Shown here: one piece after another, positions 17,004-25,578 of the stretch | How positions within the stretch are numbered: the first letter of the stretch is position 1 | How the letters are laid out: each line of letters begins with the position of its first letter | Assembly (NCBI GenBank): GCA_902763615.1 | Contig: CACWSX010000009.1 | Span: forward strand, 1 to 34,514 | DNA: 34,514 bases | Reading direction: 5' to 3' | Source of the DNA: an uncultured Prevotellaceae bacterium | GTDB taxonomy: Bacteria; Bacteroidota; Bacteroidia; Bacteroidales; Bacteroidaceae | Position numbers and translations under genes: made by a program | Notes under the pieces: generated by a model | Database searches by the model: none | What the model saw: only the letters and a program-made list of their open reading frames with translations | What the model was told of the DNA's origin: nothing

Positions 17004-17942
17004 ATGATGAACGAAGATATTACCCTAAACCCAACCTCAGGCGCCAGTGGTATGCAAGAAATGCAACATGAAGAACTGACGAGGGAAAAAGCCTCGCCGG
17101 TTGACTACCAGCAACAAATGCATGCCCGTGCTGCACAAGGTGTACAATGTCCTTATTGTGGTACTGTGAATGAGCCGGAAGCAATGTTCTGTGCTTCTTG
17201 TGGAAAACCCATTGGTAAGACCAGTTGTCCGAATTGTGGTGCGGAGATTGATCCCGATGCCGATTTCTGTGAAGTTTGTCACCACTATATCCGCAAAGAC
17301 GTTTGTTCCTTCTGCGGTGCCCATCTCACGGGTAAGGAGGCTTTTTGTCCCGAGTGCGGAAATCCCCGAGGCGGTATTGTGTGCCCGGTCTGTCATACAC
17401 TCAACGACTTTTCTTTCTGCAAGCAGTGTGGTACGGCTTTGACAGAAGAAGCCCGGCATTTGTTGGCAGAGTTGCAGCTGACACCGGAATACAAGGAGAT
17501 GGAGGCGTTAGCCAAGGAAATCCAGCAGATGGAGATGGTCATTCCCCTGTCGTCAGAGCGTGATAAGGTGCGTGATCAGTTGAGCAGGAAGTTGCGTGAG
17601 CGTGTCCTGACGCTGTTGGCTCAGGATCAGGGCATAGCCCAGCCGGAGATTAAGGAACGGGAGGCTCTTGTCGAGAAACAGGAGTTGGATGCTCAGAAAG
17701 AAACGCGTTTGAGACGCTTGAATGAAATTTTGGAACAGATGGCCCAGAAACCAGAACCTCAACCAGCCAAAGTCCGCAATTATGCTATGGCCTGTAAACC
17801 ACAGGGCGTCCGTCTTGCGTGGGAATGTAATTTTAAACATGCCCTGCACTCTAGTCCATGTGGTTGTGCCAAGCCTCAGTTAGGCGGTAAATGGATTATT
17901 TTGGGAAAGAACTCACGAAAAGAAATTAAAGACGATTTATAA
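17004..17942 (+). CDS. Four-zinc-ribbon protein, first gene of signalling cassette
   Basis: This 312-residue protein has no signal peptide. Four consecutive CxxC...CxxC/H zinc ribbons are visible: C49/C52/C63/C66, C75/C78/C89/C92, C101/C104/C115/C118 and C127/C130/C139/C142. A charged helical segment (about 145-250) follows. A separate C-terminal module has C264, C275, C286 and C288 (AWECNFKHALHSSPCGCAKP) plus GGKWIIL, and may be a further metal site. The N-terminal 45 residues look disordered. Such ribbon arrays usually mediate protein or nucleic-acid contacts and have no catalytic residues. The stop overlaps the kinase ATG by one base (TAATG), so translation is coupled, and an adaptor or scaffold for the kinase is a fair inference. 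Two adjacent ATGs make the start 17004 or 17007. The molecular function is unknown. Confidence 0.85.
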   Translation: MMNEDITLNPTSGASGMQEMQHEELTREKASPVDYQQQMHARAAQGVQCPYCGTVNEPEAMFCASCGKPIGKTSCPNCGAEIDPDADFCEVCHHYIRKDVCSFCGAHLTGKEAFCPECGNPRGGIVCPVCHTLNDFSFCKQCGTALTEEARHLLAELQLTPEYKEMEALAKEIQQMEMVIPLSSERDKVRDQLSRKLRERVLTLLAQDQGIAQPEIKEREALVEKQELDAQKETRLRRLNEILEQMAQKPEPQPAKVRNYAMACKPQGVRLAWECNFKHALHSSPCGCAKPQLGGKWIILGKNSRKEIKDDL

Positions 17943-20938
17943 TGGAGAATCCGGATGTTGAGAAGACTATGCATGTAGAGCCTGCAGCAGGTGATACGAC
18001 CATGCGCCCGGCATCAATGGACCAGACGAATGCGTCTGGCTCTATGGATATGACGATGCGTACAACAACAACAAATTTCGAGCAGGATAATTCCGATGTG
18101 CAAGATATGGCGGGAGATTATTTCGTCTTGAAAGGTGTTAAATACAAGAACAAACAATGTCTCAGCGAGAACTCTGGTGAGGCTCAGGTATATCTTGTGG
18201 AACGTGACGACGAAGAATTTGTTTTGAAGATTTATTACCCGACGTTCAATGTCAACAAGAAAATGTTGCAGACCATTTACAACTTCAAGTTTGAGATGGT
18301 GGTGACACTCATCGACTTTGGAAAAGTCTACGTCGACGGGAAGAGCAGGAACTATGAGTTGATGGAATACCTCCGAGGCGGTTCTATGGTTGATTACCAT
18401 CTGAATGGCGATATAGACAAGTTCCGTCGTATTGCATTACAGGCTGCTGCAGCCTTGGCCTATTGTCATGGTAACAATATTCTTCACAAGGATGTCAAAC
18501 CGAGCAACCTATTTTTCCGTGATAAGGAGCATACGGAAGTCGTTCTTGGCGATTTCGGTATCTCCAGTATGTTGGAGAACGATGGTAAGCTGCATCAGAC
18601 GACTCAGGCCAGAACCCCTATATATGCAGCTCCTGAGATGTATTCGGATGTGATTGATGGTATGGTGGAGGTAACGCCTGCAGCTGATTTCTATTCTCTT
18701 GGTATTACTCTGATGTATATCTGGCTCGGTGGTAATCCAATGAGCAGTAATGAGCGTGTGATGATGCGCCAGAAGAGCGAAGGACGTCTGCCTCGTTTGA
18801 ATGAACTACCCGAACGGGTAAAGATGATTGTTCAGGGTATGACGGTTGTCAACCCGTTGAACCGCTGGGGATATGAGCAGGTGGAGAAATGGTTCCAGGG
18901 CGAGAACCCGGCAGTGGATCTGAGTTCGCCGTTCTTGAAATATAAGAGCTTTGTCGTTGATCCTGACAGGAACCTAGTGGCTGATAATATCCACGAGTTG
19001 ATACCGATGCTGCTGGATAACGAGAAACTGGCTATTGGCTATCTGTACAATGGTCGTATCAGTTCCTGGTTGGAACAATGCGGCAATGACAAGTTGAGTA
19101 CGATCGTCAAGGATATCGTGGTCAACAAGTATCCCGTTGACCAGCATGCCGGTTTGATGGCTGCCGTCTATATGATGGAGCCGACCTATCCTTATAAGGA
19201 CATCAAAGGTAACTTGTGCGACGATGTTCATAGCGTAGCAATCTCCTTGTTAAGCTATATCAAAGAATACGGCATGTTGCTGGTGAATCCGAATGATACA
19301 TTGTTCCAATATCTGGAGTCGCATTCCAAATGCAACATCGACCGTTTGCGTTCATACTTCACCCAGTCGGAGAAGTTCGATGCAAAGGTGGCCGTGATGC
19401 GCCTAGTATATGAGATCGATCCGGATATTCCCCTGCTCAGTCGATTCCCCTCTTCATCTATAAAAGATATCGTTCGGACCTTTGGTAAGGAAAAGTTGAA
19501 CGAGGATGAGTGGCACAGTCTGACAGATGGCCGACTGCTATCGTGGATGTATAGTCATGAGGACAAGATGGCCTGTGAGAGCCTGCGTATCCTGACAAGG
19601 AACCAGCCCTATTCGGAGGCCTTGGCATATAAGGTGCTCTATAATCTGGATCGGGATGCCGCATACGATCTCCGTCAAGCCAATACGCCGCAAAAAGTGG
19701 GTGAGATGTTGAATGAACGACTGAAGAATCTTGAACATGCTGATGGGAAGGAGTTTGAGAGTCAAATGGCGGACATCATTAATCTAAATGGCCGTTTCTC
19801 TTATTTCGCCCAATTGCATGGATGGGCAGAGGTACTGAATGAAGCCAATCGCTGTTTTGATTTCAATAGTGAAGAGAACAAGGAACGTCTGGGCGCATAC
19901 GACGCAAGGACTGCAACCTATCGGTTCTGCAAGATTCTTGGTGTGACGCCGGTATATGTGCTGTCTGATGGTACTGAGTTGACGGATGGCCGTAATCTTC
20001 ATTCGCACGACTTTGCCCAGATCCGGAATGAAATGCGTAACGGCTCCTTTACACAGTGGCTTTCCGTATTTTATCACGAAGACCCCTTTGCCGACTTTAC
20101 AGAGGAATATGCCTATGAGCATACTTTGGAGGAGTGGTTGAATGCCATCGGTAAGATTGACAGTCATCAGACATATTATAAACGTTTTGTCGATGCCCGT
20201 GAGGAGACAGCCAACAGAATTCAAAATGTTAGAAGCGGCTGGGAGCGTGCAAAAGGTAAGGAGAAAATCTGGCGCATGGCCTTCTATAGCTTGTCGGCTT
20301 TGTGGATTTTATTGATGCTGTTCATTGGTGTCAAGGATCGTACTTTCCTCTTGGGACATTCCTTCATTTCTATCGGTCTGCCGTTGGGTGGAATGACGGG
20401 TATCATTGTTGCCACAAGGGCCTATTTCAGAGGATACGATTTCTTCTTCTCCTTCCTGTGGGGGCTCTTGGGCGCCTTCTCGTCCTTTATACCTATTATT
20501 ATTTTAAAATATATGAACCAGTCGCATCCCGGTCTGTTCAATCTTACCGTCATTGCAATTTCGCTGGTTTATATGCTCATTTGTCATCTGACGGACTTCC
20601 GCGGTGATCAGAAAGCTGATAACAAACTGATTACGGAGGTGCTTGACAACGACATTAAGTCTACCTTGCTCGAACCGCTTTACTATACGTTCAAGACCAA
20701 GTCTTACAAGTTCAAGGGTTCGAAGTTCGGGTTGCTTGACGATGTAACCGATCAGGTACGTTCTATCAGTGGCGAGAGTGTACTCCATTATGTGCTGTGG
20801 AGTATCCTAGCACTTATCTTTGTGCTTGACTTTATCATTTATAGTCCAAGCTTGATGAATGTCAGCAATCCTGATGTTGATAATTTCAGTTTCAGACCTT
20901 CGGAAATGATGCAGAAAATAGAAAAAGACGTTGAATAA
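17942..20938 (+). CDS. Hanks-type Ser/Thr protein kinase with C-terminal membrane segments
   Basis: The 998-residue protein has an N-terminal kinase domain (about 60-320). Catalytic residues are complete: K96 (FVLKIYY), the catalytic loop HKDVKPSN (182-189, D184), DFG 204-206, APE 230-232, D249 and R308. The glycine-rich loop is degenerate (SENSGEAQVYLV). Residues 1-45 form a Thr/Met-rich tail with several possible phosphothreonines (KTMHVE, DTTMRP, DMTMRTTTT). Residues about 340-770 are helical and unrecognised. About five hydrophobic segments follow: four between about 780 and 885 (for example LSALWILLMLFIGV), and one near 945-965 (YVLWSILALIFVLDFIIY). This predicts anchoring in the inner membrane with the kinase in the cytoplasm. 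One-base TAATG overlaps join it to both neighbours. PP2C and FHA partners lie downstream. Confidence 0.93.
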   Translation: MENPDVEKTMHVEPAAGDTTMRPASMDQTNASGSMDMTMRTTTTNFEQDNSDVQDMAGDYFVLKGVKYKNKQCLSENSGEAQVYLVERDDEEFVLKIYYPTFNVNKKMLQTIYNFKFEMVVTLIDFGKVYVDGKSRNYELMEYLRGGSMVDYHLNGDIDKFRRIALQAAAALAYCHGNNILHKDVKPSNLFFRDKEHTEVVLGDFGISSMLENDGKLHQTTQARTPIYAAPEMYSDVIDGMVEVTPAADFYSLGITLMYIWLGGNPMSSNERVMMRQKSEGRLPRLNELPERVKMIVQGMTVVNPLNRWGYEQVEKWFQGENPAVDLSSPFLKYKSFVVDPDRNLVADNIHELIPMLLDNEKLAIGYLYNGRISSWLEQCGNDKLSTIVKDIVVNKYPVDQHAGLMAAVYMMEPTYPYKDIKGNLCDDVHSVAISLLSYIKEYGMLLVNPNDTLFQYLESHSKCNIDRLRSYFTQSEKFDAKVAVMRLVYEIDPDIPLLSRFPSSSIKDIVRTFGKEKLNEDEWHSLTDGRLLSWMYSHEDKMACESLRILTRNQPYSEALAYKVLYNLDRDAAYDLRQANTPQKVGEMLNERLKNLEHADGKEFESQMADIINLNGRFSYFAQLHGWAEVLNEANRCFDFNSEENKERLGAYDARTATYRFCKILGVTPVYVLSDGTELTDGRNLHSHDFAQIRNEMRNGSFTQWLSVFYHEDPFADFTEEYAYEHTLEEWLNAIGKIDSHQTYYKRFVDAREETANRIQNVRSGWERAKGKEKIWRMAFYSLSALWILLMLFIGVKDRTFLLGHSFISIGLPLGGMTGIIVATRAYFRGYDFFFSFLWGLLGAFSSFIPIIILKYMNQSHPGLFNLTVIAISLVYMLICHLTDFRGDQKADNKLITEVLDNDIKSTLLEPLYYTFKTKSYKFKGSKFGLLDDVTDQVRSISGESVLHYVLWSILALIFVLDFIIYSPSLMNVSNPDVDNFSFRPSEMMQKIEKDVE

Positions 20939-23900
20939 TGATATGTGAACATTGCCATAAGGAAAACAGGAGCGTAGCCAAGTTCTGTAAGTGGTGCGGC
21001 CAGCCCATGATCAGTCAGAACTTGCTCGACAAATTGGTTGGTCTTGATAGTGTCAAGCAACAACTGAAGATGATTGTCGATACCTATGCTTTCCTGCGTT
21101 CACGCAAGGATATCGCTCAGGTTCGCATCTCCGTTAATGCCATCATCATCGGTGAGACAGGAACGGGTAAGACGGCTCTGGCAGAGATCCTCCGTGATTA
21201 TTTCTATCAGAACAAGATTATCGACAAACCGAAACTGACGATGGTGGATGCCGTCGACTATCAGCGATTTGTCGACAAGTGGGAAGAAAACATCAAGAAG
21301 GCAAAGAATGGTATCCTGTTCTTTGACAATGTCCAGAAACTTCTGCCTGACAAGTATTCCAATCAGGTGAATCCTTTGGATAAGCTATTTGTCGAGATGG
21401 ATAAATGGGAGGATAACCCAGTGGTCATCATCTCAGGTCTTCCCAAAGGTTTGGATGACTTCTTAGAGAGCAATCCGGCCGTAGCCAACCGCTTTAAATA
21501 CACATTCCGTTTGCCGACACCAAACTATAATGAGTTGACGGATATCTGTAAGTTGAGTTTGAAGTCGCGTTATGGCATTTCTGATTTCGCTCCTGATGCC
21601 GACGATCAGTTGAAGCGTTTCTTCAAATATCAGATCAAGATTAAGGACGAGACCTTTGGTAATGCCCACTTGGCTATGAAGACGGCCGAAGATATCTTCA
21701 CGCAGTTTATCAGTCGCGGTGCCCAAGCTACTATCGTGGAGAAGGGCGATATCAAGGGCTATGTACCCGAAGAGCGTTCTGTTGAAGATATCCTAAAAGA
21801 CCTCGACAAGTACATTGGTATGGATGAGGTTAAGGCTGCGGTACGCGAGATCGCCTATGCTGTGAAGAACAGCGTTGAGCGCGCAGAACGTGGCTTGGGT
21901 GAGCAGGAGAAGATGTCGATGCATATTATCCTGACAGGCAATCCGGGAACAGGTAAGACGACCATTGCCCGAAAGTTGGGTGAGATCTTAGCAGCTATCG
22001 GTTATCTCGATAGTGGTCATGTGGTGGAAGTAGATCGTGCCAAGATGGTGAGCCCGTATCAGGGCGAGACTCCGAAGGTGGTCGACCGCTTGTGCGACAA
22101 GGCCATGGGTGGCATCCTCTTCGTGGATGAGGCTTATACGCTGGCTCCTGTCAGTCAGGCAGGCGACCGTGATAATCAGGGCGCACAGGCGCTGGAGAAG
22201 TTGATGAAGCGCATGGAGGACGACCGCGGAAAGTTTGTTGTCATCGCTGCCGGTTATCGGACCGAGATGGATAATCTCTTCCGCATCAATCCGGGCTTCC
22301 GCAGCCGTTTCAATTACTTCCTGAATATTGAGGACTATACACCTGAGCAGCTTTATCAGATCATGCTGGTCTTTGCCAAGGAGAAGAAGTATCTGTTCTC
22401 AGAGCAGGCTGAGGCCTTGACGAAGAAAATGATCACCGAGATGTATAATTCGCGTGACAAGGACTTTGCCAATGGTCGTACGATGCGCTCGCTCTTCGAC
22501 CAGATCTGTAAGAAACAGGCTCAGCGTCTGCAGGGTGAGAACATCTCATCGATGAGCAATGAGCAGCTAATGACGATTGAGGATCAGGATATTCCGTACG
22601 AGGCTCCGCAGACTGTGGACTATTCAGAGTGTCTGAAGAAACTCGATGGTCTTGTGGGCTTAGGCGGCGTGAAGAAGGAAATCTCCAATTTGGCTGCCTA
22701 CCTCAATCTGCAGATCAAGCGTGGCGAAACCAATACCTTCCAGGGTAAGCATTATGTCTTTACAGGTAATCCTGGTACGGGTAAGACGACGGTGGCACGT
22801 ATCATGGCCGATGTATTTAAGACATTGGGTATCGTGTCACGAGGTCAGCTGGTAGAAGCCGACCGCGCGAAATTAGTAGCAGGCTACTCTGGACAGACTG
22901 CCATCAAAACCAATCAGTTGGTTGATCAGGCTATGGGTGGTGTGCTGTTTATCGATGAGGCCTATACGCTGAAGTCGAACGATGGCGACTCATTCGGTGC
23001 AGAAGCCATCGATACGCTATTGAAGCGATTGGAGGATGATCGTGGTAAGTTTATTTGTATCGTGGCGGGTTATACTGACCAGATGCACGACTTCATCGAT
23101 ACCAATCCTGGTTTGAAGAGTCGCTTCACACAGACGATTCATTTCGATGACTACACGCCTGATGAACTGACTCAAATCTTCCTCAATCTGGCTAAAGGTA
23201 AGAACTTCACGATCGATGAGGAGACCGAGGCTGCTATCCACCGCGAGTTTGAGCAGCTCTATCTGCGTCGTGACAAGAACTTCGGCAATGCCCGTGAGGC
23301 TCGTCGCATCTTCGATGGCGCTGTCGAACGTCAGAGTCAGCGTTTGGTGAAGTTGATGAGTGCCCCTGGCTTCCAGGAGGCTGATATGTATAAGCTCACG
23401 AAGGAAGACCTGCCTATGGCTCAGAGTGAATCAGCCCGTCCGCTTGAGGAGGTGCTTAACGAACTCGATGAGTTCATCGGCATGCGTACTGTTAAGAATT
23501 CTATCCGTCGTCTGGCCGTACAGAGCATGTTCATGAAACAGCGTGCTGCCATGGGTGCCGGTAAGGTGCAGCAGATGGCCATGAACTTCATCCTGACGGG
23601 TAATCCAGGCACGGGTAAGACCTCTATTGCCCGTAAGATGGGTGAGGTGCTTCAGTCAATGGAGATTCTGCCTACATCGCGTGTCATCGAGGCCAGTCGT
23701 GCCACATTGGTAGGCAAATATATGGGTGAGACGCCAAAGATTGTGAACAACATGTGTGACAAGGCGATGGGTGGTATCCTTTTCATCGATGAGGCCTATA
23801 CCCTGAGCGATGGTGGTGACCAGTATGGCAAGGAAGCCATCGACACGCTGATGAAGCGCATGGAGGACGATCGTGGCAAGTTTGTCGTGATAGCTGCTGG

Positions 23901-24243
23901 TTATAAGGATAAGATGGAGGAGTTCCTGATGATGAATCCTGGTCTGGCCAGCCGCTTTACACATAAGCTCCATATCGATGATTACAACGAAGACGAGCTC
24001 CTGGCCATCTTCAAGCATATGGCTCAGAAAGACTCATACACGCTGTCGCCGACTGCAGAGTTCAAGGCTTTGGATTCCATCTATAAGATGGTGCTCAACA
24101 AGGATGAGTCGTGGGGTAATGCCCGTGAGATGCGTAATCTGCTTGATGCGACTATCCAGAAGCTTTCGCTCCGTGTTTCGCAGATGCCGCAAGAGGAGGT
24201 GACAAAGGAAACCTATCAGTTGATATTACCAGAAGATTTATAA
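20938..24243 (+). CDS. Zinc ribbon plus four tandem CbxX/CfqX-type AAA+ ATPase modules
   Basis: The 1101-residue cytoplasmic protein starts with a zinc ribbon (C3, C6, C17, C20). Four AAA+ modules of the CbxX/CfqX (SpoVK, EccA-like) group follow. Walker A sites are GETGTGKT (72-79), GNPGTGKT (334-341), GNPGTGKT (610-617) and GNPGTGKT (888-895). Walker B sites are FFDN (128-131), FVDE (395-398), FIDE (671-674) and FIDE (949-952). Modules 2-4 also share DEAYTL, the VIAAGY-like sensor strand and NPG..SRF arginine fingers. Module 1 has Asn131 in place of the catalytic Glu, so it probably binds but does not hydrolyse ATP. CbxX-type proteins remodel other proteins (rubisco activase CbbX, type VII secretion EccA), normally with one module. 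Four in one chain is unusual. Start overlaps the kinase stop by one base. Confidence 0.93.
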   Translation: MICEHCHKENRSVAKFCKWCGQPMISQNLLDKLVGLDSVKQQLKMIVDTYAFLRSRKDIAQVRISVNAIIIGETGTGKTALAEILRDYFYQNKIIDKPKLTMVDAVDYQRFVDKWEENIKKAKNGILFFDNVQKLLPDKYSNQVNPLDKLFVEMDKWEDNPVVIISGLPKGLDDFLESNPAVANRFKYTFRLPTPNYNELTDICKLSLKSRYGISDFAPDADDQLKRFFKYQIKIKDETFGNAHLAMKTAEDIFTQFISRGAQATIVEKGDIKGYVPEERSVEDILKDLDKYIGMDEVKAAVREIAYAVKNSVERAERGLGEQEKMSMHIILTGNPGTGKTTIARKLGEILAAIGYLDSGHVVEVDRAKMVSPYQGETPKVVDRLCDKAMGGILFVDEAYTLAPVSQAGDRDNQGAQALEKLMKRMEDDRGKFVVIAAGYRTEMDNLFRINPGFRSRFNYFLNIEDYTPEQLYQIMLVFAKEKKYLFSEQAEALTKKMITEMYNSRDKDFANGRTMRSLFDQICKKQAQRLQGENISSMSNEQLMTIEDQDIPYEAPQTVDYSECLKKLDGLVGLGGVKKEISNLAAYLNLQIKRGETNTFQGKHYVFTGNPGTGKTTVARIMADVFKTLGIVSRGQLVEADRAKLVAGYSGQTAIKTNQLVDQAMGGVLFIDEAYTLKSNDGDSFGAEAIDTLLKRLEDDRGKFICIVAGYTDQMHDFIDTNPGLKSRFTQTIHFDDYTPDELTQIFLNLAKGKNFTIDEETEAAIHREFEQLYLRRDKNFGNAREARRIFDGAVERQSQRLVKLMSAPGFQEADMYKLTKEDLPMAQSESARPLEEVLNELDEFIGMRTVKNSIRRLAVQSMFMKQRAAMGAGKVQQMAMNFILTGNPGTGKTSIARKMGEVLQSMEILPTSRVIEASRATLVGKYMGETPKIVNNMCDKAMGGILFIDEAYTLSDGGDQYGKEAIDTLMKRMEDDRGKFVVIAAGYKDKMEEFLMMNPGLASRFTHKLHIDDYNEDELLAIFKHMAQKDSYTLSPTAEFKALDSIYKMVLNKDESWGNAREMRNLLDATIQKLSLRVSQMPQEEVTKETYQLILPEDL

Positions 24244-24253
24244 TTAGACGATT

Positions 24254-24805
24254 ATGATTATTTGCCCGACTTGCAAAGAAGAGATAGATAATGATTCCCA
24301 TTTCTGTGATCAATGTGGACAGGCTTTGCTGTTTTGTGATCGTTGTGGAAATGTGGGTGTAGGACGTCGTTGCACACATTGTGGTGGCCTGATGGTTGCT
24401 CCGAAGAATGCGCCAGGCGAAGGCATTCCTGGAATGTCGGAAAGCCTGAAGATGGAGATGGCTACTTCTGGAAGTATGCGAGGAAATCAGCAGCAAGCAA
24501 ATGGCATACCGGTTCTGACGCTGGCCAACGACAGTCTCAATATCCGAATCGTGGGTATTAACGGTGCCATCATCGGTCGCCGTACCGGTCCCTATTCACA
24601 CTTCTTCGACAAGTATCCATATGTATCAGGAACACATGCACAGTTGAAATATAGCATTAATACAGGTTGGTGTGTCGTTGATAAGCATTCTTCCAATGGA
24701 ACGAAGCTGAATCAGCGCAGTCTTCAGCCTGATGTCGACATGTCGCTCAGTAATGGTGATGTGCTGACGATTGCCAATATTAATTTGCAAGTGATTGTAA
24801 GATAA
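24254..24805 (+). CDS. Zinc-ribbon and FHA domain protein
   Basis: The 183-residue protein has two zinc ribbons at the N-terminus (C4/C7/C18/C21 and C28/C31/C40/C43). A flexible Met/Gly/Ser/Gln-rich linker (about 50-85) leads to a C-terminal FHA phosphothreonine-binding domain (about 86-183). FHA landmarks are GR at 108-109, SGTH at 125-128 in the position of the usual SRxH, and SSNGT (146-150) followed by N153. The conserved serine and histidine remain, but arginine is replaced by glycine. The gene lies 10 bases after the AAA+ gene and 7 bases before the phosphatase ATG. It is the expected phosphorylation reader of the cassette. Likely ligands are phosphothreonines made by the upstream kinase, possibly in its own Thr-rich tail. 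That link is inference. Confidence 0.92.
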   Translation: MIICPTCKEEIDNDSHFCDQCGQALLFCDRCGNVGVGRRCTHCGGLMVAPKNAPGEGIPGMSESLKMEMATSGSMRGNQQQANGIPVLTLANDSLNIRIVGINGAIIGRRTGPYSHFFDKYPYVSGTHAQLKYSINTGWCVVDKHSSNGTKLNQRSLQPDVDMSLSNGDVLTIANINLQVIVR

Positions 24806-24812
24806 ATTGGAA

Positions 24813-25562
24813 ATGATGAACTTGTGTGTAACAGCTGCAAGCAGAATCGGCTGTGTCAGGAGTAATAATGAGGATATGATACTGGTAGGCAGTTCATTCA
24901 TTCGTAATGACGACTATAGCACAAACATTGGACTTGACCCCCAAAAACGTATATTGTTTGCTGTGGCCGACGGAATGGGCGGCCATAAGAGTGGTGAGGT
25001 GGCCAGTAGCGATGCCTTGCATAATCTTCATTTCTTCTTTAATGATATTCCTACAGGTTTGACGGCAGGCGACTTCAATGAGATGATGGTGGTGTGGTTG
25101 GACTCCATTAATGCCATCATTGATTCCAAGGGACGTGTCGACGATCGTTTCAAGGGTATGGGAACCACTTTGGTGGCTGTTGCCTATTATGGTGGCAATT
25201 TCTTTTCCATGAACTGTGGCGACAGCCGTCTTTACCGTATGCGCAACGGCGCATTGCAACAACTCACCACCGACCACTCCCTTAATAATATGTTAGGCAC
25301 CCCAGAGCATAGTAGTGTGATTACGAACTGCATCGGAGGTGGCTGCAAGTATTCATATATGGACATCGTCAAGTTGACCGACGACATCCTGCCCTCAGAT
25401 ATCTATCTGCTCTGTAGCGATGGATTGAGTGATATGCTCAGCGATCAGCGGATTGAAGTCTTGCTGAAGTCGGGCGCTGATGCCGATGCCCTCTGTCAGG
25501 CTGCTGTTGAAGCTGGAGGCTTCGATAATGTCTCGGCCTGCATGATTGAAGTTAAATCATAA
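24813..25562 (+). CDS. PP2C-family Ser/Thr phosphatase
   Basis: This is a metal-dependent (Mn/Mg) protein phosphatase of the PP2C/Stp type, 249 residues from the chosen ATG. Diagnostic segments appear in order: SRIGCVRSNNEDM, the metal-binding VADGMGGHKSGEVAS, GMGTTLVAV, NCGDSRLYR, LTTDHSLN, LLCSDGLSDML and FDNVSACMIE. All metal-ligand aspartates are present, so it should be active. No membrane or signal sequence is visible. An ATG at 24816 is also possible. A TTG at 24807 extends the frame by two codons but is unlikely as a start. It would reverse phosphorylation by the kinase encoded four genes upstream. metA starts 16 bases downstream, with no terminator between. Confidence 0.95.
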   Translation: MMNLCVTAASRIGCVRSNNEDMILVGSSFIRNDDYSTNIGLDPQKRILFAVADGMGGHKSGEVASSDALHNLHFFFNDIPTGLTAGDFNEMMVVWLDSINAIIDSKGRVDDRFKGMGTTLVAVAYYGGNFFSMNCGDSRLYRMRNGALQQLTTDHSLNNMLGTPEHSSVITNCIGGGCKYSYMDIVKLTDDILPSDIYLLCSDGLSDMLSDQRIEVLLKSGADADALCQAAVEAGGFDNVSACMIEVKS

Positions 25563-25578
25563 ATTGTAAACAGCGACC

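Noticed and set aside
24807-24812. TTG start two codons upstream for the phosphatase
   Set aside because: Two ATG codons follow immediately at 24813 and 24816 and fit the family N-terminus better.
17004-25562. Type VI secretion regulatory module (PpkA/Fha/PppA)
   Set aside because: No Tss/Hcp/VgrG/ClpV genes are in the window, the AAA+ protein is of CbxX type and not ClpV, and the zinc ribbons do not belong to that system. Genes outside the window cannot be excluded.
17942-25562. TerY-P triad (vWA, PP2C, kinase)
   Set aside because: No vWA/MIDAS motif (DxSxS) protein is encoded near the kinase and phosphatase.
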